A stretch of DNA of 30,513 nt from Candidatus Aerophobota bacterium. GTDB lineage: Bacteria; Aerophobota; Aerophobia; Aerophobales; B3-G15. The notes beneath the pieces are model-generated. The model was given only the letters and a program-made list of their open reading frames with translations, had not been told where the DNA came from and did no database searches. This document shows, piece by piece, positions 25,253 through 30,513 of this stretch; positions within the stretch are counted from its first letter, which is position 1; each line of letters begins with the position of its first letter. The DNA lies in contig JAUWZM010000028.1 in assembly GCA_030615365.1 (NCBI GenBank), positions 1 through 30,513 of the forward strand, read 5' to 3'. Made by a program: the position numbers and the translations under genes.

Positions 25253-25358
25253 GTAAATAGTGAAAAAATTATTTTAGGCTGCTGACTAGACCCAAAAGCA
25301 TTTTGAAATGAGGTCTCTCACTTGATGTATTCCTAACTACTATTCGTTATTTACAGTT
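25253..25358. repeat. Dispersed ~100-base repeat, copy A
   Basis: This stretch (with AAGCATTTTGAAATGAGG and TCTCTCACTTGATGTATT) is about 80-85 percent like 27125-27235 by eye, in the same orientation on the other side of the transposase element. It ends in CTATTCGTTATTTACAGTT (25340-25358), which recurs with one mismatch at 27006-27024. Confidence 0.75.
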
Positions 25359-27003
25359 CTTCACGAAATTCTAAACCCGCATAAATAAAGGGTTTCAAAG
25401 AGTGCAAAAATGTAATTTCCTAAGGTATTGAAACCTTTGCTATATGCGGATTTGCAAGGTTGTTCTTTCAAAAATACCTCAAAAAAAGGGCTATTTTCAC
25501 CTCCATTTTTGGGGTACTTAGGAAGTTTTTATTTTTGTGAAACCCTCTTATGAGAATTTTGCTACTATTTGTTATAAGAGAAAGATAGTTTCCTAAGTTC
25601 ACCATTTTTGGTACTCTCCAGAAGGTATAATTTCGCTGACCTTCACAAAAGGAGAGTACCTATGAAACAGATTTCTTTATTTAAGCCGGAGAGTCTACCC
25701 CCACGTATTCTTTATGAGAAGCTCTTTGAGAATTTGCCAGCTTTTAGCTGGGATGAGAAAGAAGGAGGAAGACCTCCTACCTCAAGAGATTTTATTCTTA
25801 AGGCTTTAATCTATAAAGCTTTAAGAAGAATCCATAGTTTAACCGATATTGTCTTTGAGCTTAAGAATAATCCTTCAGTTCTGGCAGTCTGCGCAGGAGA
25901 TGCTTTGAGCAGAATCCCTTCAGTAGAGCGGATCTCCTCATTTTTGAGAAACACACCTAACCAAAAACTAGCAACGATAAGAGATACCCTCGTAGATATT
26001 CTTATCCAAGAGGGAGTAATAACTGGTAAAATAGTGGTTTTAGATTCTTGTCCCATACCCGCTAATGTTAAAGAGAACAATCTTAAAACCTCTGTTAAAG
26101 ATAGGTTTGATAAAGATCGTAGACCCAAAGGAGACCCAGAGGCAACTCTTTAGGATAATGGTTCACTATCGGGAGCCTTTCAAAAAGGAAATCTGCTACT
26201 TCTGGGGCTACAGAAATCACATCATAATTGATGCAGAGACAGAACTTTCTCTTTGGGAAAAAACTTTACCTGCAGATAAAAGTGAGATACGCCAGGCTAT
26301 TCCTATGCTCAAAGAACTGATAGATAAATATCCCTTTTTGACAATAAAAGCTGTATTAGGGGATGCTATATACGATACGGAAGATATCTTAAAATTCATC
26401 ATAAAAGAGCTTAAGGCAAAAGCTGGTATTCCTCGTAATCCTCGACGAGAAAAGAAAGAGGGATTCTATTTTCAAAAGAACAAAGTTTATTGCCCGGCAC
26501 AGATTCCTATGTTTAGAAAAGGAAAAATGACCGTAGACGAAGTCACTTATCTTCAATATACTTGTCCACTTTACTGGAGCAAGAAGATACGGCAAAGATA
26601 TCTTCTCTGTCCGGCAAATCATCCAAAGTTTTTCAGCCAGAAGGGCTGTAATTACTTAATTCGTCTTACTCCCAGCATAAGAGAAGAAATTGACTATGGA
26701 AGCCAGGAATTTAAATCCCTATATAACAAGAGAATATCTATAGAGAGGTGCTTTTCGCGCCTGCTCAGTATTGCTATGCAGAATCCTACAACAGTTGGCT
26801 TGAATGCTACGCGGAATCACTACACTATAGCTCATATTACTTCTTTGCTTGTAGCCTTAACTGCTTATCGAAGTGGACAGAAAGACAAAATCGGATTCAT
26901 AAAGTCTTTTGTGCCCAATTTCTTAGATGACTTCCGGAAACCTTCTTGAGAATACTAAATTTCCAAAAATGATTGACACTCTCAAAAAATGACTTTTGTG
27001 AAG
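25359..27003 (+). mobile_element. DDE-transposase insertion sequence (~1645 bp)
   Basis: The inferred terminal inverted repeats are CTTCACGAAATT at 25359-25370 and ACTTTTGTGAAG at 26992-27003, 10 of 12 matching. The single transposase gene fills most of the interior. A 19-base near-direct repeat (25340-25358 and 27006-27024) flanks it. That is long for a target duplication and is built from the local repeat family, so it may predate the insertion. The left 300 bases hold A/T-rich sequence and the gene's ribosome site. Confidence 0.7.
25662..26949 (+). CDS. DDE transposase (DUF772/IS1182-like), frameshifted at 26151
   Basis: The first part (ATG 25662, AAAGGAGAG site) has the N-terminal helical DUF772-like domain, then VVLDSCPIPANV with the first catalytic Asp, and stops at TAG 26151 after GDPEATL. 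The rest continues in the +1 frame (RIMVHYREPFKKEICYFWGYRNHIIID), with AVLGDAIYDTED (second Asp) and NKRISIERCFSRL (catalytic Glu), to 26949. The stretch from 26065 to the shift in that second frame is out-of-frame noise. The junction reads CTT-TAG-G: either one extra T inactivates the gene, or the ribosome shifts +1 as at prfB. The IS family is inferred from domain order. Confidence 0.88.
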
Positions 27004-27118
27004 CTCTATTCGTTATTTACTGTTACCTCAAAACTTACTGTACCGCCCCCGGTGATTTCACAAGGGTCCAAACATTGAAGATAAGCTTTGTTTCCTTCTT
27101 TAGCTAATCCTAAAAATG

Positions 27119-27235
27119 CAGTAAATAGTGAGCAGTGAATGGTGAATAGAAAAATCATTTTAGGCTTCTGATTAATCCTGAAAGCATTTTGAAAATAAGG
27201 TCTCTCAGTTGGTGTATTCATAACTACTATTCACT
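27119..27235. repeat. Dispersed ~100-base repeat, copy B, with AGTGAAT heptamers
   Basis: Its left part repeats a seven-base unit (AGTAAAT, AGTGAGC, AGTGAAT, GGTGAAT). It continues with a sequence matching 25253-25350 (AGCATTTTGAAA, AGGTCTCTCA, GTGTATTC, AACTACTATTC). The minus-strand frame through it (27006-27221) is not taken as a gene, because repeat-derived text makes up much of it. Region 27032-27118 looks like a short, unidentified coding scrap. Confidence 0.7.
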
Positions 27236-27253
27236 AAAACCTTAATGATTAGT

Positions 27254-28474
27254 TTATTCATTGGATAACCATATTCCCCTAGTATCGAGGATGTGGTCTC
27301 CTCGCATCTTTTTTACGAGCTCGTCAGGATTGATCTCCCTAAACTCTTTATGATCTACAAGTAAGACCAAACAGTCTGCGCCTTTTACTGCTTCTTCCAA
27401 AGAAAAAAGAGGAAACTCGGAAAAATTTTGAACATAAGGATCGCACGCTTGGACAGTATAGCCTTTTTCTTTTAACCCTCTTACTATTTTCAAAGCGGGA
27501 CTCCCTCGAAGATCACCTGTTCCTGTCTTATAGGTTATGCCAAGAGAGGCAATAATGGGGCTCTTTATCTTTGCCCTTTTTACAGCTCTCTCTATCTTTT
27601 CAACTATATAATCGGGCATTAAGTCATTTACACAGCGGGCAGTTTTTATTAACTTTGCGTCCTCTGGAGCTTTTTCTACGACAAAGACGGGGTCTACAGC
27701 AATACAGTGACCTCCTACTCCCGGACCTGGCTTTAGGACGTTCACCCGAGGGTGCTTGTTAGCCAGTTCGATGACTTTCCAGACATTGAGATTAAGTCTA
27801 TCACAAATTCTGGAAAGCTCATTAGCAAAAGCAATATTTACATCTCGAAAGCTGTTTTCCACTAATTTTACCATTTCAGCAGTGGTGGCATCGGTAAGAT
27901 AGATTTCTCCTTCTACAAAACTCTGGTAAATTTCTTTCGCTAATTCAGCAGATTCTGGATTAATTCCTCCAATTATGCGATCATTCTCTATTAACTCTTT
28001 CAGAATATTTCCTGGAAGAACCCTCTCCGGACAATGGATTAAATAGAGCTCCTTCCCTATTTTTAGCCCGCTTTTCTCTAAGATGGGTTTAAGAATTCCC
28101 TCAGTAGTTCCGGGTGGAACGGTGGATTCAAGAATAACTACGTTGTGCTTCCTTAAATAAGGTAGGATGCTCTCTGCTGCATTCTCGACGTAACTAAGAT
28201 CTGCTTTGTTTTCATCGGTAAGAGGAGTAGGAACACAGATTATAAATACGCCTGCCTCTTCTGGACCGATTCTGGGAATAAAATTACCTGATTTTATGGC
28301 TGAATTTGCTAAACCAGCCAATCCTGGCTCGAGAGAGCCTATATTAACTTGACTTAGTCCTTCCACCAGTTTTTGGTTTCTATCCACACCTACTACTTTG
28401 AATCCTTTGCTTGATAGGATGCAAGCTGTAGGTAAACCGATATAGCCGAGACCAATGACGCAGATTTTCTTCAT
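27254..28474 (-). CDS. UDP-N-acetylhexosamine 6-dehydrogenase (WecC/WbpA type)
   Basis: This UDP-glucose/GDP-mannose dehydrogenase family enzyme oxidises C6 of a UDP-HexNAc to the uronic acid with 2 NAD+. The 406 residues show VIGLGYIGLPTA (6-17, NAD binding), ESTVPPGTTE (116-125), HCPERVLPGN (147-156, typical of the HexNAc branch), Lys203 and Asn207 in MVKLVENSFRD, and the catalytic Cys257 in PGVGGHCIAVDP. The C-terminal domain has DPYVQNFSE and ends normally. With the aminotransferase trio it fits WbpA; beside a 2-epimerase remnant it also fits WecC (UDP-ManNAc). I cannot separate these by eye. It starts 7 bases after the epimerase remnant. Confidence 0.93.
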   Translation of the reverse strand: MKKICVIGLGYIGLPTACILSSKGFKVVGVDRNQKLVEGLSQVNIGSLEPGLAGLANSAIKSGNFIPRIGPEEAGVFIICVPTPLTDENKADLSYVENAAESILPYLRKHNVVILESTVPPGTTEGILKPILEKSGLKIGKELYLIHCPERVLPGNILKELIENDRIIGGINPESAELAKEIYQSFVEGEIYLTDATTAEMVKLVENSFRDVNIAFANELSRICDRLNLNVWKVIELANKHPRVNVLKPGPGVGGHCIAVDPVFVVEKAPEDAKLIKTARCVNDLMPDYIVEKIERAVKRAKIKSPIIASLGITYKTGTGDLRGSPALKIVRGLKEKGYTVQACDPYVQNFSEFPLFSLEEAVKGADCLVLLVDHKEFREINPDELVKKMRGDHILDTRGIWLSNE

Positions 28475-28481
28475 TGCTCAC

Positions 28482-28893
28482 TCAACTTCTCTCTAATATT
28501 TCCACAATCTTTTTGCTAGCTTTTCCATCCCCATAGGGATTCGCTGCCTTAGACATTTTCTTATAAAGAATTTCGTTGTCTAATAATTAAGGTAGTGGTC
28601 GTATCCCCCTGAATAAGGATACAATCAGGTTTTTCTTTTCTTACTATAGGGTCAAATTTTTGTATTATCCTCGCCGTTATGCCGGGGAGAGTTTGATTGT
28701 TTTCCATTATATCAAGGTCATAGGAAGGTGTTATCTTCAAAAGTTTTAGTACCTGATCGAGCATTTGTCTATGCTGAGCGGTAGTAACAGTTATTAACTT
28801 GAACTCCTTGGGATACCTTTCCAGCTCCTTTATCACCGGGGCTAATTTGATTGCCTCTGGACGTGTGTCGATGACTGGCATAATCTTTTGCAT
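28482..28893 (-). pseudogene. UDP-GlcNAc 2-epimerase (WecB/WbpI) with an internal deletion
   Basis: ATG 28893 begins a normal epimerase N terminus (TRPEAIKLAPVIKELE, TAQHRQMLDQVLKL, DLDIMENNQTL, QGDTTTT), about 103 codons. The sequence then jumps, in another frame, to the normal C terminus (DNEILYKKMSKAANPYGDGK, KIVEIL) with stop at 28482-28484. About 230-240 codons, including the C-terminal-half UDP and catalytic residues, are missing. Before the deletion it would have converted UDP-GlcNAc or UDP-GlcNAc(3NAc)A to the manno form. It is surely inactive; any epimerisation needs another copy elsewhere. Confidence 0.93.
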
Positions 28894-28904
28894 GACAAAC
28901 CCCT

Positions 28905-28969
28905 AATATTAGCTCATAGCTGATAGTTCACAGTAAATTCAAAACATGGCTTATAGCTGATAGTTCATA
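28905..28969. repeat. Heptamer-type repeat (AGCTCAT/AGCTGAT)
   Basis: AGCTCATAGCTGATAGTTCA and, about 30 bases on, TTATAGCTGATAGTTCATA form a seven-base periodic repeat of the class at 384-480 and 29483-29590. It lies between the epimerase remnant and the RelE-like toxin, which is transcribed toward it. Confidence 0.7.
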
Positions 28970-29243
28970 TCAATACACTTCGTTATGACCACCTATATCT
29001 ATTAATAGTATCTTACTTTTATCTTCAACAAATTTAAAAATAATCCGACAAGTTGTAGTCAACACTGAAAGCCCATAACCCTTTTAATTTACCGCTTAGC
29101 TTATGAGTCCTTATTTGGGAAGCGAAAGGATTCTTCTCAAATGTTTCCATTGCAATCCAAAATTTCTTTTTCAGTCTTTTATTGATTTTGATTTTGCTTT
29201 TATAACTTCTTTTAAATCCCTCATCCCAAATTATTTTAGTCAC
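28970..29243 (-). pseudogene. RelE/YafQ-like toxin, frameshifted near the C terminus
   Basis: The first part (MTKIIWDEGFKRSYKSKIK, FWIAMETFEKNPF, HKLSGKLKGLWAFSVDYN) matches the RelE/ParE-like mRNA-interferase fold. The frame then ends early at 29034. One base removed near 29053 restores RIIFKFVEDKSKILLIDIGG and HNEVY to a stop at 28970-28972, exactly the expected C terminus (strand 4 and the terminal His/Tyr). The toxin is thus broken by a one-base insertion. It overlaps the antitoxin gene by eight bases. Confidence 0.88.
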
Positions 29244-29460
29244 CTTCTAAATCCTCATATAGCTCCTTAACGTTGCCAGCCCTTACTTTCCCTTCTCTAT
29301 AGTTAGCCGTTGCTTCTTTAGCTCTTTGAGCAATCCTTTCTCTCTTTGTCTCAATCAACTGCTTCTCTATAATCTCAATCGCATACTCTTTGTCCTCGGA
29401 AGATAACCCCATAAATCCCTCAACAACTTCGTTTATCTTCGTTGTTGTATTTTTAGACAT
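29236..29460 (-). CDS. Antitoxin of a RelE-like toxin-antitoxin pair
   Basis: This 74-residue protein (SSEDKEYAIEIIEKQLIETK, then a basic/helical middle and an acidic end KELYEDLEGD) fits the small antitoxins that pair with RelE/YafQ toxins: DNA-binding N-terminal half, toxin-wrapping C-terminal half. A GGAGG-type site precedes ATG 29460. It overlaps the toxin gene by eight bases, the usual coupling. The family is diverse, so the exact class is unassigned. It is intact, while the toxin is frameshifted. Confidence 0.8.
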   Translation of the reverse strand: MSKNTTTKINEVVEGFMGLSSEDKEYAIEIIEKQLIETKRERIAQRAKEATANYREGKVRAGNVKELYEDLEGD

Positions 29461-29482
29461 TATTTTATCGCCTCCCTCCTTT

Positions 29483-29590
29483 TAGCTCAATCTAGCTCAT
29501 AGCTCATGCCTGATAGCGAAATAAATGATAGATAGTAGATGTTAGATAATAGATTAAATTAGCTAATAGCTCATGGCAAATTCAAAATCA
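29483..29590. repeat. Heptamer-type repeat (AGCTCAT/AGATAAT)
   Basis: Units AGCTCAA, TAGCTCAT, AGCTCATG and then GATAGATAGTAGATGTTAGATAATAG show seven-base periodicity, drifting in sequence. It precedes the antitoxin gene and may overlap its promoter. Confidence 0.7.
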
Positions 29591-29625
29591 AACTTGAATC
29601 TTATGATTCTCTAATTCTGTCTATT

Positions 29626-29735
29626 AGCCGCAACCTTTAGGTTGCGCTATTTTACGCAGGCTAAGATTTTGCGCAGGCTGAAGCCTGCGGCTACCGGCGA
29701 CTACCGAGATTGCTTCGTTCGCAATGACACGAGGT
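29626..29735. repeat. REP-like palindromes
   Basis: Two inverted repeats, GCAACC-TTTA-GGTTGC (29630-29645) and CGCAGGCT-GA-AGCCTGCG (29672-29689), are followed by GAGATTGCTTCGTTCGCAATGACA (about 29706-29730), a third imperfect repeat. I recall sequences of this kind as dispersed intergenic repeats in many genomes. They sit just after the 3' end of the ligase-like gene and may help end its transcript. The rest of 29736-29795 holds nothing recognised. Confidence 0.75.
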
Positions 29736-29795
29736 TCACCGAGCATTTACACGAGGGAAATCTAATACTTTCCCAGTGCTATCAAGGATCATTGG

Positions 29796-30513
29796 CTAAG
29801 CTGCCCTTTTTTCGGGTCTAACTATTATGGCGATGCTTGAGCTCAAAGCCAGGATAATCCAGAATAAAAGAGCATTAGCCGGGATTTGCAGGTTAAAATC
29901 CACCAGACTGTGGATACCAATGGCGATAACACTTACCAGAAATCCTATCGTCAGTGATTGTAGATATTTATCCTTGAGGTTCTTCAGCAAGCTAAGGTTT
30001 TTTTTGAAAAATAATACTAATAGGACGACAAATGAGCCCAAACCAAAAATCCCCATCTCCTGTCCGTATTGCAGATAATCATTATGGACGGCATTCATAA
30101 AAACTCTGAATCCGGGAGGTCGATATTTAGGGTAAGCATAAATAAAAGTTCCCAGACCCGTTCCCAGAATTGGACGATCCTTAATCATCCTTAGAGTATC
30201 GCGATAGACAATCTCTCTTCCTCCTCCGGCACGTTTGAGAGTAAAGCTAAATTTTCCCCCTTGAAATTTAAACATAGTGCCGGCCCGCTGTTTGACCTTA
30301 TCGGGCATAAGTAGGAGAGCACTGATTATGATGAGAGCTATTACTGCAAGGGCCCCCCATTTCTTGAGCCTGGACCAATCTCGGAAAATCTTGAACCTAA
30401 AAGAGATAATCATCCCTAAGACTATCATAGATCCCAAAAAACCAAGCCAGGTCCCCCGGGAATAGGTAAATACCAGGGCGATTATCATAATAAAGGTGGC
30501 AGCTATGAAAAGG
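29796..30513 (-). CDS. O-antigen ligase/polymerase family membrane protein (5' part beyond the window)
   Basis: The frame is open to the right edge, so the Met at 30488 is internal. The visible ~238 residues are the C-terminal half of a Wzy_C-type protein: FTYSRGTWLGFLGSM (end of the large loop region), a soluble segment, RDTLRMIKDRPILGTGLGTF, AVHNDYLQYGQEMGIFGLG with the conserved His, and the last three membrane segments, ending RPEKRAA. It is a different gene from the one at 15108 and has a different partner set. It may be a ligase for another glycan, or belong to an older neighbouring locus. Confidence 0.9.
   Translation of the reverse strand, partial: LFIAATFIMIIALVFTYSRGTWLGFLGSMIVLGMIISFRFKIFRDWSRLKKWGALAVIALIIISALLLMPDKVKQRAGTMFKFQGGKFSFTLKRAGGGREIVYRDTLRMIKDRPILGTGLGTFIYAYPKYRPPGFRVFMNAVHNDYLQYGQEMGIFGLGSFVVLLVLFFKKNLSLLKNLKDKYLQSLTIGFLVSVIAIGIHSLVDFNLQIPANALLFWIILALSSSIAIIVRPEKRAA

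Noticed and set aside
26065..26150. An alternative start for the second half of the transposase
   Set aside because: The first ~29 codons of that frame are out-of-frame sequence of the first half; similarity to transposases begins only after the frame change at 26151.
27006..27221. A 71-codon minus-strand frame near the DDE element
   Set aside because: It runs through repeat copy B and the IS flank. The part near 27032-27118 looks like a coding scrap, but no full gene or start can be supported.

Overview
This AT-rich window carries no rRNA, tRNA or other taxonomic marker. It is most simply read as part of a surface-polysaccharide (O-antigen or capsule, Wzx/Wzy-type) biosynthesis locus from an uncultured bacterium. 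Heptamer repeat arrays, REP-like palindromes, several toxin-antitoxin pairs and decayed IS elements between genes fit a repeat-rich environmental genome; the phylum cannot be named from what is visible.

Layout. Positions 1-2040 are an accessory flank: the end of an IS200/IS605 TnpB gene, a heptamer repeat, a DUF4258/YgiT-type toxin-antitoxin pair, a short DUF5678-like remnant, and a DUF433 antitoxin with a broken DUF5615 toxin. From 2041 to about 24240 every real gene lies on the minus strand, so transcription runs from high to low coordinates. In that direction come a flippase, two methyltransferases, a B12-type radical SAM enzyme, a methyltransferase, a GT2, a GT4, a Wzy/ligase-like membrane protein, two GT4s, a fragment and an intact copy of an alpha/alpha-toroid protein, a second radical SAM enzyme, a DUF354 glycosyltransferase-like protein, a methyltransferase, an aminotransferase / oxidoreductase / acetyltransferase trio, and a polyprenyl-phosphate sugar-phosphate transferase. 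Two insertion elements (24241-27003) separate this block from a nucleotide-sugar dehydrogenase and a deleted UDP-GlcNAc 2-epimerase (27254-28893). A RelE-like toxin-antitoxin pair, REP palindromes and a second O-antigen-ligase-like gene cut by the window end follow.

How the genes fit together. The C6 dehydrogenase at 27254 plus the oxidoreductase, aminotransferase and acetyltransferase at 3877-6714 match the WbpA/B/E/D steps to UDP-2,3-diacetamido-2,3-dideoxy-glucuronic acid. A 2-epimerase (WbpI or WecB class) would make the manno sugar, but the local copy has lost its middle. The sugar-phosphate transferase starts the repeat unit on undecaprenyl phosphate, the GT4, GT2 and DUF354 proteins extend it, the methyltransferases and radical SAM enzymes probably decorate it, the Wzx-like flippase exports it and the Wzy-like protein polymerises it. 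The toroid family resembles uronate C5-epimerase or glycan-processing folds, so polymer-level editing of a uronic acid is a reasonable but untested idea.

The most striking feature is decay and remodelling. The flippase has lost its start codon exactly at an IS end. Remnants exist of a second sugar transferase, of two further toroid-family copies, of a protein with a deacetylase-locus-type tail, of wecB/wbpI, and of two toxins whose antitoxins are intact. The C-terminal tail of one methyltransferase is shared with a glycosyltransferase of the same locus.
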